From an uncultured Spirochaetales bacterium (GTDB lineage: Bacteria > Spirochaetota > Spirochaetia > Sphaerochaetales > Sphaerochaetaceae), in NCBI GenBank assembly GCA_949288415.1, contig CASEKE010000051.1:1-64000 (forward strand): 64,000 bases of DNA, given 5' to 3'. The notes below the pieces were generated by a model. That model searched no databases. It had not been told where the DNA came from and saw only the letters and a program-made list of their open reading frames with translations. Below are positions 53,285 to 61,843 of the stretch, piece by piece (positions within the stretch are counted from its first letter, which is position 1; every line of letters starts with the position of its first letter). Both the position numbers and the translations under genes were made by a program.

Positions 53285-55003
53285 TCAAAGAGCGTCTTTG
53301 AAATCCTTCACGATTTCGGGAACACGTTCCTCGAGGGCCTTCCGTCCATCCTTTCCTTCTGTGAGGAACACGTAATACTTGATCTTCGGTTCGGTTCCGG
53401 AAGGACGGACCACAAGTTTCTCCCCCGTAGAGAAGCGTATGACGATGACATCGGCCTTCGGGAATCCGGTATTCTCACCCAGAAGGTCCTCGACGCTGTC
53501 GATGGTCCTTCCGACGAGAACGTCGCCTGCCTTGAGCGACCTGAAATGCTTCATGATTGCAGCCATTTGCTCCTTACCGGCAGCCCCTTCGTAATCACGG
53601 CTGAACACGACTTCAGTGCTGTAGCCATATGCAGCATAGATCGCATCGAGTCTCTGCTGGAGGGATATTCCCTGCTTCGCGTAGTAGCACATCATCTCGA
53701 CCGCAGCAACGGCACTGGAGACCGCATCCTTGTCCCGTACGTCGTTGACTGTGAGGAAGCCATAGCTCTCCTCGCATCCGAACAGGAACTTGCGCCCGCA
53801 CCCTGGGTCGTCGTCGATCGCCTGCATCTGGGCAGCTATGTACTTGAATCCGGTAAGCACGTCGCGACACATTCCGCCGTTCTTTTCGGCAATCTTCTTC
53901 ACCAGGTCCGTGGTGACCAGGCTCTTCACCACGAGAGGTTTTGCAGAGGAATCCGCATTCATCTCCTTGTAAGTCACGAGGAGATAGTCCGCGAGCAGCG
54001 TCGCAATCTGGTTTCCCGTCAGCAGAAGATAGTCGGTTTTCTCGCTGTTGCGCGGAATGGCGATGCCGAGACGATCCGCATCTGGATCGGTTCCGAGTAC
54101 GATATCCGCCTTGACCGACTTTGCAAGCTCGATAACCTTCGTCATGGCCTCATGGCTTTCGGGATTCGGAAGCTTGACCGTCGGGAACGAACCATCCGGT
54201 TCCTCTTGCTCCTTCACTACATGGACGTTTATTCCGAGCTCCTTGAGCATCGTTCTGACAGGTACGTTTCCCGTTCCGTGCAGCGGTGTATATGCAACCG
54301 TCACAGGAGCGTTTTTGACGAGATCGGGACGGCGAAGGGACGAAATGACCATGCGGTAGTATGCTTTATCGACCTCCTCCGGTACGCCCGAAAGGATACC
54401 GCTGGCCCTTGCCTCCTCCTCGCCGATGTCCTTGATGTCCTTCGCCTCGACCCTGTTCGCAAGCTTGGCTATCTCTATGTCGTGCGGCGGCGTGACCTGT
54501 CCGCCGTCCGACCAATACACCTTGTATCCGTTGTACTTGGACGGATTATGGCTTGCAGTGACTACTATTCCCGCAGTCGTGCGGAGATATCTGAGACAGA
54601 ATGAGAGCATCGGTACCGGGTGAAGAGTATCGTAGAGATAGACTCTCACGCCGTTGGCTGCAAGAACGAGCGCCGCGGAAAGGGCGAAATCCTTCGAGAA
54701 ATGCCTGCTATCATATGCGATTGCGCACGATGCGCCCTCGATCGACGACAGATAGTCCGCAAGACCCTGCGTGACCTTTCTGACCATGTAAGTATTTATC
54801 CTGTTCGTGCCTCCTCCGATCACGCCGCGCATTCCCGCGGTCCCGAAAGCAAGAGACGTGTAGAAACGGTCGTATAGCCCCTCCCAATCCTGCATCTCTA
54901 TGGCCTGCTCGACTTCGCTTCTGAATACCTCGTTCTTCTCGCTCGAGATATAGAGACGTGCCTTGTCCAGTACCTCGTTCTTCATTTTCTCGGTGATTTC
55001 CAT
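53285..55003 (-). CDS. Alpha-D-phosphohexomutase (phosphoglucomutase/phosphomannomutase)
   Basis: 572 residues, four-domain mutase of the PgcA type. Domain 1 has FGTAGMRG and the phosphoserine loop VVTASHNPSKYNGYKVYW; metal loop VLGTDPDADRLG (DxDxDR); sugar loop LFGCEESYGFL (GEESxG-like); phosphate-binding VRPSGTEPKIKYY at the C-terminus. The ATG at 55003 is preferred (MEITEKMKNEV) with GGGAGG upstream; a TTG at 55042 would extend it by 13 residues. Interconverts glucose-1- and glucose-6-phosphate, perhaps the mannose forms as well. Confidence 0.92.
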   Translation of the reverse strand: MEITEKMKNEVLDKARLYISSEKNEVFRSEVEQAIEMQDWEGLYDRFYTSLAFGTAGMRGVIGGGTNRINTYMVRKVTQGLADYLSSIEGASCAIAYDSRHFSKDFALSAALVLAANGVRVYLYDTLHPVPMLSFCLRYLRTTAGIVVTASHNPSKYNGYKVYWSDGGQVTPPHDIEIAKLANRVEAKDIKDIGEEEARASGILSGVPEEVDKAYYRMVISSLRRPDLVKNAPVTVAYTPLHGTGNVPVRTMLKELGINVHVVKEQEEPDGSFPTVKLPNPESHEAMTKVIELAKSVKADIVLGTDPDADRLGIAIPRNSEKTDYLLLTGNQIATLLADYLLVTYKEMNADSSAKPLVVKSLVTTDLVKKIAEKNGGMCRDVLTGFKYIAAQMQAIDDDPGCGRKFLFGCEESYGFLTVNDVRDKDAVSSAVAAVEMMCYYAKQGISLQQRLDAIYAAYGYSTEVVFSRDYEGAAGKEQMAAIMKHFRSLKAGDVLVGRTIDSVEDLLGENTGFPKADVIVIRFSTGEKLVVRPSGTEPKIKYYVFLTEGKDGRKALEERVPEIVKDFKDAL

Positions 55004-55098
55004 ACGATTTTGAACCTCCCAACGATTTTCGGTCTCTGCCAACCTTCTTTTCTATTTATTTTCCCATAGTTTTGGCGGAAAATAAAGCCTTCGCGGGC

Positions 55099-55773
55099 TC
55101 AAATGAGCCCGGAAAGCGCCTTTTGAAGTTCAAGAGGAGACGACACCATCATACCTTCGACCACACGGGACAGATCGGAAGCATCCCGGAAGCCATACGT
55201 GACGATGATCGAACGGGCGAAAGCCGCCTCGGCTGTCCGATAGTCCACCTCGCTGTCGCCTACAAAGAGCGTATGTGCCGCATCTACGCCGATGTCGGCC
55301 ATCACCGCAGTGCTGAGCTCGGTGGAAGGCTTGAGCGGCGATGAGGGACGCTTTCCCCTCACGACCGAAAAAGGAAAGTCGGGAAAGAAACGTTCGGCAA
55401 GAAGGACCACAAGATCATCGTCCTTGTTGGAAAGAATGGAAACCTTGACTCCGGACGATGCAAGGAATCCGAGAAGATTGTCGATGCCGTCGTATTTGCA
55501 GGTATACGTCGCAGGATGGCGGCGGTAGGTCTCTATCATCAGGCGATACATCAGCTCCTGGTCCTCCTCCGATATCGGGCATCGGCTCTTCTCCGCGATC
55601 GCCCGTGCGAGCGTCAGCCGCAAGCCCGAGCCGACATAGCGTCTTGTCTCATTTCTTGAGGCCTTTTCGATGTCATAACAGGAAAGCGCGTAGTTCAATG
55701 CGTATCTTATATCTTCGATCGTATCCAGAAGCGTACCGTCGAGATCGAATATGACACTTTTTATCTTTTCCAT
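55099..55773 (-). CDS. HAD-family phosphatase, phosphoglycolate phosphatase-like
   Basis: 224 residues. HAD motif I IFDLDGTLLDT at the start, motif II SILSNK, motif III Lys in PSSPLKPS and motif IV FVGDSEVDYRTAEAA; cap domain in between, so class IA like Gph/PpaX. The ATG at 55773 is chosen because TATCAT (55781-55786) ends 7 nt upstream with no ribosome site for any start. Substrate unknown. Separate from the mutase gene downstream (95 nt). Confidence 0.88.
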   Translation of the reverse strand: MEKIKSVIFDLDGTLLDTIEDIRYALNYALSCYDIEKASRNETRRYVGSGLRLTLARAIAEKSRCPISEEDQELMYRLMIETYRRHPATYTCKYDGIDNLLGFLASSGVKVSILSNKDDDLVVLLAERFFPDFPFSVVRGKRPSSPLKPSTELSTAVMADIGVDAAHTLFVGDSEVDYRTAEAAFARSIIVTYGFRDASDLSRVVEGMMVSSPLELQKALSGLI

Positions 55774-55780
55774 AGTCGAC

Positions 55781-55786
55781 ATGATA
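55781..55786 (-). promoter_or_regulatory. -10 box giving a leaderless mRNA for the HAD phosphatase
   Basis: TATCAT on the minus strand, 7 nt before the ATG; no Shine-Dalgarno sequence. Confidence 0.5.
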
Positions 55787-55894
55787 CAACCATGAGGGAC
55801 AAATGAGAACTTCCCCATCGAAAAAACGACGCAGGAACATGTACGCCGCATCAGGCGGCGTCGTCGCTTTCCTCACTGTGTCTTTCTGCCAAGA

Positions 55895-55924
55895 TTGACA
55901 GAACAGGCTAGATGAAACTATCCT
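55895..55924 (+). promoter_or_regulatory. Promoter giving a leaderless mRNA for the rRNA methyltransferase
   Basis: A perfect TTGACA (55895-55900), 18 nt, TATCCT (55919-55924), then 7 nt to the ATG at 55932. Confidence 0.65.
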
Positions 55925-55931
55925 GAACGGG

Positions 55932-57167
55932 ATGTACAGGATAACTATTGCAGAAGGCAAGGAGAAGCAGCTTCTCCGCCATCATCCGTGGGTTTTCACG
56001 GGAGCGATCACGAAGACCGAGCCGAAGTTCGAGAAAGCGGACTTCGCCGAGGTATATACAAGCGACGGGACCTTCATTGCGAGGGGCTACTACGACGAGA
56101 AGAGCCATATCGTTCTCCACCTTCTCACATGGTCGTTCGTGGAGAAACCGGGAGAGGAGTGGATCAGGGCAAAAATACGCGATGCAGTGGAGAGACGCAA
56201 GGCGTTCCTGACGACCGAATCCACTACAAACGCTTTCAGGATAATCCACGGAGAAGCGGACTTCCTGCCAGGTCTTGCGGCCGACGTATACGGCTCGATG
56301 ATCCGCATCGTCGTCTCATCCCGCTTTGCCAACGCATTCATGACCGTCATCGTGGACGAGCTGTGGAAGATGCTCACCCCGGCACTTATCAGCGTCGCAG
56401 CAGATCCCAACTACGCTTCTGCGGAAGGTATCGGGGAGCGGACTCGGTTCTTCGTCGAAGGGAAAGAGAGAAAGGAAAGTGATATCGAGGACCGCGAGAC
56501 GAGGATTCTGGAGAACGGCATATACTACGTCGTCAGTCCGAAAAAAGGACAGAAATCCGGTTTCTACTGCGATCAGAGGGACAACCGGGTGATCATCGAA
56601 AAATATGCCAAGGACAGAACGTGTCTGGACGTATGCTCCTATACGGGGGCCTTCTCGCTGCATCTTCTCAAGGCAGGCGCGAAATACGTGAAGTCCATCG
56701 ACGCATCAGAAACCGTGCTTCGGCATCTTCTGTACCAGTGTCACATAAACGAGGACAAGGGAACCATCCCGCCGGCCAGCAGGGAAAGGCTTGAAATCGA
56801 ATCAGGCGACTGCTTCGAGCTGCTCAGGAAGCAGGAGGACGGAAAATATGACCTCATGGTCCTCGATCCACCCAAACTTGCAAAGACGAAAGGCCAGAAG
56901 GAAAACGCGATGAAGGCCTACAAGGACCTCAACAGGGTCGCCATGTCAAAGATACGCAACAACGGGATAATAGCGACATTCTCGTGTTCCGGCGCACTGT
57001 CCCGCGAGGATTTCCGGACGGTCCTTTCGTGGAGCGCAAAGGATGCAGGCGTCGAAGTGCAGATACTGGAGACGCTGAGTGCGGGATGCGACCATCCTAT
57101 CAGGCTCTCGTTCCCCGAGAGCGAATATCTGAAGGGATACGTGCTGAGAGTGATCAAGGAGAAATGA
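55932..57167 (+). CDS. rlmI: Class I rRNA (cytosine-C5) methyltransferase, RlmI type
   Basis: 411 residues. N-terminal PUA domain (LLRHHPWVFTGAI, near residue 15-85), a middle EEHUD-like domain, then the Rossmann methyltransferase: DVCSYTGAFSLHLLKAGA (motif I), SIDASE, LMVLDPPKLAKTK (motif IV, DPPK) and FSCSGALSREDF with the catalytic Cys. Fits RlmI (23S rRNA C1962). Convergent with corA. Confidence 0.9.
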   Translation: MYRITIAEGKEKQLLRHHPWVFTGAITKTEPKFEKADFAEVYTSDGTFIARGYYDEKSHIVLHLLTWSFVEKPGEEWIRAKIRDAVERRKAFLTTESTTNAFRIIHGEADFLPGLAADVYGSMIRIVVSSRFANAFMTVIVDELWKMLTPALISVAADPNYASAEGIGERTRFFVEGKERKESDIEDRETRILENGIYYVVSPKKGQKSGFYCDQRDNRVIIEKYAKDRTCLDVCSYTGAFSLHLLKAGAKYVKSIDASETVLRHLLYQCHINEDKGTIPPASRERLEIESGDCFELLRKQEDGKYDLMVLDPPKLAKTKGQKENAMKAYKDLNRVAMSKIRNNGIIATFSCSGALSREDFRTVLSWSAKDAGVEVQILETLSAGCDHPIRLSFPESEYLKGYVLRVIKEK

Positions 57168-57220
57168 CCGACGAGAGGAGGAACCGAACCACCGTCCGGA
57201 CCGCAAGGCCTTCGCCACGG

Positions 57221-58240
57221 TCAGTTCCCCTCTTTCTCTTCCTTCAGGGCCTGACGCTTCCTGGAAAGGTATTTTCTTTCGCTGGGACTCCTGTCGACCT
57301 TGCTCTTGTTCGCCTTCAGCAGCATCTTGTTTTTCCGATCGGAAATGAAGAAAGTCCCTATCGCGGCGACAAGAGCGCAGGCGCCCACCAGGAACAGCCA
57401 GGCAAACGGACTGTCCGTTCCGGGTATGTGGACGTTCATGCCGAAGAATCCTGTGATGAACGTCGGGAACATGAGCGAGAGCGATATCATCGTAAGACGC
57501 TTCATTATAATGTTCATGTTGTTTCCGATTACGGAAGCGAAAGCATCCATCGTCCCCGTGAGGATGTCCGAATAGATGTTGGCCATCTGGATCGCCTGAC
57601 GATTGTCGGTTATCGCATCTTCGAGGAACTCCACCTCCTCGTCGCTGTTGAGATGGAAGTATGGCGTCTTCTGGAGCTTCTCCAGGAGCATCTCGTTCCC
57701 CGTAAGGGATGTGGTGAAGTAGACGAGCGACTTCTGGATCTGCAGCAGCTGTATGAGCTCGTAGTTCATGATCGACTTGTGGAGCTGTTCCTCCACCAGG
57801 TCCTTCTGACGGTTGATGTACTTGAGAAGCCTGATGTACACGAGGGCACTCCGCCCGAGTATGGATATGACGAGACCTTCCTTGGTGTCCACCGGGCAGG
57901 AGCGGACGCGACGCCTTGCAAGATCGTCTATGACGACGCTGTCCTCCTTGCATATGGTAATTACCTTGTCCGGATATACCACTATTCCAAGCGGTATGCA
58001 GGTCCTCACGAGGGGATTGTCCTCGTCCTCCTCGTCGGATGGAAGACGGCATATTATGACAGTATAGTCGTCTTCCTTCTCTATTCTGGCCTGTTCGTCC
58101 GAGTCCATGATATCGGCGAGAATCTCGCTTTCGAGCATGTATTCGTCGGTGAGGGTCGATATGTCATCCCTGTCGATGTTTCTCGCATCGATCCAGGTAT
58201 AGTTCTGGTTTGCTGTGATATCTGTTCTTTTTACAATCAT
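57221..58240 (-). CDS. corA: CorA-type magnesium/cobalt transporter
   Basis: 339 residues. A large N-terminal cytoplasmic funnel (to about 275), then TM1 with the signature FFGMNVHIPG (YGMN variant with Phe) and TM2, ending in a basic tail (KYLSRKRQALKEE). Forms a pentameric divalent-cation channel. The ATG at 58240 has AAGGA 8 nt upstream, which lies in a 9-bp hairpin of the leader. Confidence 0.93.
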   Translation of the reverse strand: MIVKRTDITANQNYTWIDARNIDRDDISTLTDEYMLESEILADIMDSDEQARIEKEDDYTVIICRLPSDEEDEDNPLVRTCIPLGIVVYPDKVITICKEDSVVIDDLARRRVRSCPVDTKEGLVISILGRSALVYIRLLKYINRQKDLVEEQLHKSIMNYELIQLLQIQKSLVYFTTSLTGNEMLLEKLQKTPYFHLNSDEEVEFLEDAITDNRQAIQMANIYSDILTGTMDAFASVIGNNMNIIMKRLTMISLSLMFPTFITGFFGMNVHIPGTDSPFAWLFLVGACALVAAIGTFFISDRKNKMLLKANKSKVDRSPSERKYLSRKRQALKEEKEGN

Positions 58241-58245
58241 TCTAT

Positions 58246-58266
58246 GTGTCCTTCTCCGAAGGACAC
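58246..58266 (-). promoter_or_regulatory. Hairpin sequestering the corA ribosome site
   Basis: GTGTCCTTC / GAAGGACAC, a perfect 9-bp stem with a 3-nt loop, ends 5 nt before the ATG of corA. The AAGGA ribosome-binding sequence lies inside the stem, so translation could depend on opening it. The rest of the 278-nt gap upstream contains a further GGTAA/TTACC hairpin (58332-58345) but no known magnesium riboswitch motif that I can recognise. Confidence 0.55.
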
Positions 58267-58518
58267 ACTCTCATCGAAGCTGCCTTCGGGACTCTGTCGA
58301 AAACCTGTACGATGGTAATGGGTTACCTGCACTGTCGTCCATCCAAGTCAGCTCCTGTCAATGAGATACATGGTCCGAAGACCCAATTCAGATTACCACA
58401 AACTCCGTACAAGGGAAAGTGGGCAGACAACTGCGAATAAGCCGAATTTTCACTTTATACGGTGTACTTTTTAAGGCCAAAGGGTTAAGGTTAGAGCATA
58501 CGGAGGAAAGAGACGATT

Positions 58519-59040
58519 ATGAAAAAGGTACTCTTGACAGTTCTTATTCTCTCCCTTGCTCTCGCAGGGGTATCCGCTGGGACGACGGATGTGGGCGTCG
58601 GACTCAGCCTCACCGGCAACTACTTCCACTTCGGCTTCACAGCTGGCGAAAACACATCGACCAAGCCTGATGCGAAGGTCGGAATCAATGCCGATGCGAC
58701 CATCATCTTCGACCATCACAACGGCTTCTATGTCAACCTCGGATTCGACATGGAGGAGCAGAACACGATCACGATCGGCGGAGGCTATGCCTACACCACT
58801 CCGATCGAGTCGTCCAAGCTCGTAGTCGGCGTAGGTCCGCACTTCCTGATCAAGGGGAGCGACTTCGTCATCGGAGCAGATGCATTCGCAGATTTCAAGC
58901 TTTCCATGACCAAAAGCATGTTCTTCCGCATCGGCGGCGGCGTGGGGTTGAACTTCGTGACCATCAGCGACAAAGATACGACCGGCTACTTCGAAATGAA
59001 CCTCATCATTCCGAGAGTCGCAGTCGGCTGGGATTTCTGA
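58519..59040 (+). CDS. Small outer-membrane beta-barrel-like protein
   Basis: 173 residues: signal peptide MKKVLLTVLILSLALAGVSA, then alternating polar/hydrophobic strands with many Gly (VGVGLSLTGNYFHFGF, GFYVNLGFDMEEQNTITIGG, FFRIGGGVGLNF). It ends in WDF, the terminal Phe typical of outer-membrane barrel proteins. Suggests an eight-stranded barrel; no family assigned. AGGAGG-like GGAGGAAAG lies before the ATG. It is monocistronic with a strong terminator. Confidence 0.75.
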   Translation: MKKVLLTVLILSLALAGVSAGTTDVGVGLSLTGNYFHFGFTAGENTSTKPDAKVGINADATIIFDHHNGFYVNLGFDMEEQNTITIGGGYAYTTPIESSKLVVGVGPHFLIKGSDFVIGADAFADFKLSMTKSMFFRIGGGVGLNFVTISDKDTTGYFEMNLIIPRVAVGWDF

Positions 59041-59060
59041 CAGATCGCGACAAGACGACA

Positions 59061-59096
59061 AACGGCATCAGGACTTTTCCCGATGCCGTTTTTTTT
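59061..59096 (+). terminator. Rho-independent terminator of the beta-barrel gene
   Basis: AACGGCATC / GATGCCGTT with a 12-nt loop, then a run of T residues on the plus strand, 20 nt after the stop. It faces the end of pyrC and may act in both directions. Confidence 0.93.
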
Positions 59097-59119
59097 CATG
59101 CCGAGACACTTTTTTCCTT

Positions 59120-60157
59120 TCAGGACCAGAGAAATGGCTTGCAAGGATATTCGTCGTCTATTTCAAAAAATCTCGCCTTCGCATCGTCGGGCAGGAAAAC
59201 ATCCTCGTCCAAAAGGGCGAAGGTCCTGATTGCGTTCTTTCCGAACAGATCTGCAAGCCTTTCTTCGGATGCACCGGCGCGCCTGAGCCTGTCAAGCAAA
59301 AGCAGCGTGCCCTGAAAGCCCGGTATGCCGCTTGCACCCTTCTCCTTGTCCGCCCGAGTATGCGGGGCATGGTCGGACTCCACTAAATCGACCGCGCCGT
59401 CGAGAAGAGCGGAGAATACCGCATCGCGGTCCGATGCGGTCCTCAGCGGAGGATTCATCTTGAGTCCTCTCGAGCTATCCCGGGCATCGTCGCTGCAAAG
59501 AAGAGCATGGTGCGCAGTCGCGCCGGCCGAGATTCTCATTCCATCAGCCTTTGCCTCCTTTACCAGCGCAATTGCTCCTGCAGTGGATACATGACAGATA
59601 TGCAGATGACCTTTGAATCCCGTCTCGCGGCATATCTTCACTATTCCGGCGACGCTCATTACCTCTGACGCGGCAGGACGTGCAAGCGAATGTGTGCTCA
59701 AATCCGCCGGATCGAACAAAGAGGGATCGTTCAGAGCCTCGCACTCGGCATGAACGGCCAGCACGCCTCGATAGCCTATCTCGGCAAGCTTTCCGACCAC
59801 GCGGCGCTGGGTCTCCTCGTCGACAAGTCCCATGTTCCCGGTGGAATGCGCAAGGAACATCTTGAGACCTACCACGAGAGGAAACAGCTCGTCCCTGAGC
59901 CTTGCCATGGCCTCCACCTGCGCAAGATCGCCTGTCAGCCCGGCATACACGTGATACCCCATGCCCAGTTTCCGGGCCTCGGCACTTCCGAGCGAAAGCC
60001 GATCGAGCACGGTGGCACGATCAGTGAGAGGAGGATTCGTATTCGGCATGTCGAAGACTCTCGTGATCCCCGCAGCCTTGGCAACCCGAAGGCCATGGGC
60101 GACTGTCTCCTTGTCCTTCTGCTTCCAATCCCGCAGATGTACATGAGGGTCTATCAT
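59120..60157 (-). CDS. pyrC: Dihydroorotase
   Basis: 345 residues. Amidohydrolase closing carbamoyl-aspartate to dihydroorotate. Metal site: DPHVHLRD at residue 3-10 (no preceding beta-sandwich, so a short N-terminus), Lys in VGLKMFLAHS (carboxylated), His in AVHAEC, His in HICHVSTAG, Asp in ESDHAPHT. Lacks the usual 40-residue N-terminal sandwich of PyrC type I; the ATG is preceded by the end of pyrDK 3 nt away. Last gene of the pyr operon. Confidence 0.93.
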   Translation of the reverse strand: MIDPHVHLRDWKQKDKETVAHGLRVAKAAGITRVFDMPNTNPPLTDRATVLDRLSLGSAEARKLGMGYHVYAGLTGDLAQVEAMARLRDELFPLVVGLKMFLAHSTGNMGLVDEETQRRVVGKLAEIGYRGVLAVHAECEALNDPSLFDPADLSTHSLARPAASEVMSVAGIVKICRETGFKGHLHICHVSTAGAIALVKEAKADGMRISAGATAHHALLCSDDARDSSRGLKMNPPLRTASDRDAVFSALLDGAVDLVESDHAPHTRADKEKGASGIPGFQGTLLLLDRLRRAGASEERLADLFGKNAIRTFALLDEDVFLPDDAKARFFEIDDEYPCKPFLWS

Positions 60158-60160
60158 CGC

Positions 60161-61843
60161 CTAAAGCTCCACATCGTTTCTCAGGATGTAGTCCCAGGAA
60201 AGGAAAGTCCCTTCCCTGCATGGAATCCTATCGCCGCATACGCACTCGCCGCACATGCCTATGCCGCACATGGTCCGCGTCTCTACGCTTATGTTTATCC
60301 TTTCGGGAGCGACGCCAAGGGACATGAACTTTTCTGCTGCCTTCCTCATGAGCACGGTAGGTCCTACCACGTACACTGCGACATCGCCTTCAACATCATT
60401 CTTGGTATATGTGGAAAGAACTCTGCCGGGAATCCCGTCGTCGGCGACGACGCGATAGGAACCATACTTGCCGAGCTCGTCCTCGAGCAGTCCTTTTCCG
60501 CCCTCGGGGAATGTCGGTACTCCGAGCCTCGTGTCTATCGCGGTTCCATCGGCATGAAGCTTCTCTGCAAGGAGGTTGAGCACGACTATTCCCGTTCCAC
60601 CTCCGACAAGCAGGGCCTTCTCGGTTACAGTCTCCTCGATAGGCTTTCCGCAGAGGCCTCTGACATAGATGTCATCTCCCTTCTCGAGGGTCGCGACTTT
60701 CTCCGTGAATGGTCCACGGACCTTTATTATGAAGGAGAGAGGCTTGTTTTTGGCGACGCTGAACGGCCTTTCTCCTGCCTCCGGTATCCACAGGAATACA
60801 AACTCGCCGGCCTGGCAATGTCCTTCCCCGTCCAGGGTGAGGACGACCGTATCGTCGCTGTACATGAACTTGTCGAGCACGGTATGCTTCTCGTACTCGA
60901 GAGCCGAATGGTCGTCGGAGAGGTAGCTTTTCTCATCCAAGCCGTTTTTCACGGCTCCGAGGTAATCGTTCCATGACGGAGGATACACACGCGATAGCGC
61001 ACTTCCGATTCCGACGCTGTCCGCACCGGCAGCAATCATGGCAAGCGCATCCTCATGGGTCGACACGCCGCCCATGCCGAGGATTATCGGGTCTTCCCCT
61101 ATGGCTTTCCTTATCGCGCGGATCGACTCCAAGGCCTTTTCCTTCACCCATTCGCCGGAAGCACCGCCCTTTCCGCCTACATTGTTGTGCAGGATCGGAT
61201 GGCCGTCCTTTTCGTAGAGCAAGGGTCCTACGGTGTTGATAGCCGCGATGGCATCCGCTCCTGCGTCGACCGCCGCTACGGCGATTGATGCGATGTCGGG
61301 AACGTTCGGAGTCAATTTGACGACGAGAAGACTCTTTCTCTCTGGATATGACTCGACGATGTATTCGACGAACTCTCTCACTGCCGCTATGTCGCTGCCG
61401 ATGGAGGCTCCATACCCCTTTGCCGCATGCGGGCAGGAAAAATTGAGCTCGAGAAGATCGGCTATATCGTCGAACTTCTTCACAAGGGTAAGGAAATCCT
61501 CCTTTGTCGATGCGGAGAGGGAAACATTAAGAAGCGCTCTCATCCCCTCTTTCCTTATAGTGGCAAGAGGTGGGTATGCAGCATCCATTCCTGGGTTTCT
61601 GAGTCCGACCGAATTGCCGAAATCACCGAGGCGAGGGCTGGTCACTACCGGTCCGGTATTGCCCGGATTGGCGACGACCTGGAAGCTCTTGGTCGTGATG
61701 ATGTCGATATTGGTGATATCCCGGTCGAAATGCCTCACGAGCTCCGGCTTCGTGCTTGCGACGCCGGAGACGGTGGAAAGTATGATCTGCCCTTTCCTGT
61801 GATTCAGATGAAGGGCCCTGTATGCCTTTGAATCGGTTCTCAA
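60161..61843 (-). CDS. Fused dihydroorotate dehydrogenase PyrD-PyrK
   Basis: 560 residues. N-terminal part (about 1-300) is a class 1B DHODH: TTKSFQVVANPGNTGP, NSVGLRNPGMDA, NFSCPHAAKGYGASIG with the catalytic Cys, VKLTPNVPDI, NTVGPLLYEKDG and GMGGVSTHEDALAMI. From about 325 it continues as the PyrK electron-transfer subunit: FAD motif RPFSVAKNKPLSFIIKV, nucleotide loop LLVGGGTGIVV and the 2Fe-2S Cys set CGIGMCGECVCGDRIPC near the end. Normally PyrD and PyrK are separate genes. The TTG at 61843 is chosen because AAGGAGG lies 10 nt upstream and it shares TTGA with the pyrF stop. Uses NAD+. Confidence 0.92.
   Translation of the reverse strand: MRTDSKAYRALHLNHRKGQIILSTVSGVASTKPELVRHFDRDITNIDIITTKSFQVVANPGNTGPVVTSPRLGDFGNSVGLRNPGMDAAYPPLATIRKEGMRALLNVSLSASTKEDFLTLVKKFDDIADLLELNFSCPHAAKGYGASIGSDIAAVREFVEYIVESYPERKSLLVVKLTPNVPDIASIAVAAVDAGADAIAAINTVGPLLYEKDGHPILHNNVGGKGGASGEWVKEKALESIRAIRKAIGEDPIILGMGGVSTHEDALAMIAAGADSVGIGSALSRVYPPSWNDYLGAVKNGLDEKSYLSDDHSALEYEKHTVLDKFMYSDDTVVLTLDGEGHCQAGEFVFLWIPEAGERPFSVAKNKPLSFIIKVRGPFTEKVATLEKGDDIYVRGLCGKPIEETVTEKALLVGGGTGIVVLNLLAEKLHADGTAIDTRLGVPTFPEGGKGLLEDELGKYGSYRVVADDGIPGRVLSTYTKNDVEGDVAVYVVGPTVLMRKAAEKFMSLGVAPERINISVETRTMCGIGMCGECVCGDRIPCREGTFLSWDYILRNDVEL

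Noticed and set aside
58246-58440. A 64-codon + strand frame between corA and the barrel gene
   Set aside because: No ribosome site or promoter, overlaps the corA leader hairpin, and composition is not protein-like.
58241-58518. Known magnesium riboswitch (M-box) upstream of corA
   Set aside because: The conserved M-box sequence blocks could not be found on the minus strand; only simple hairpins are present.
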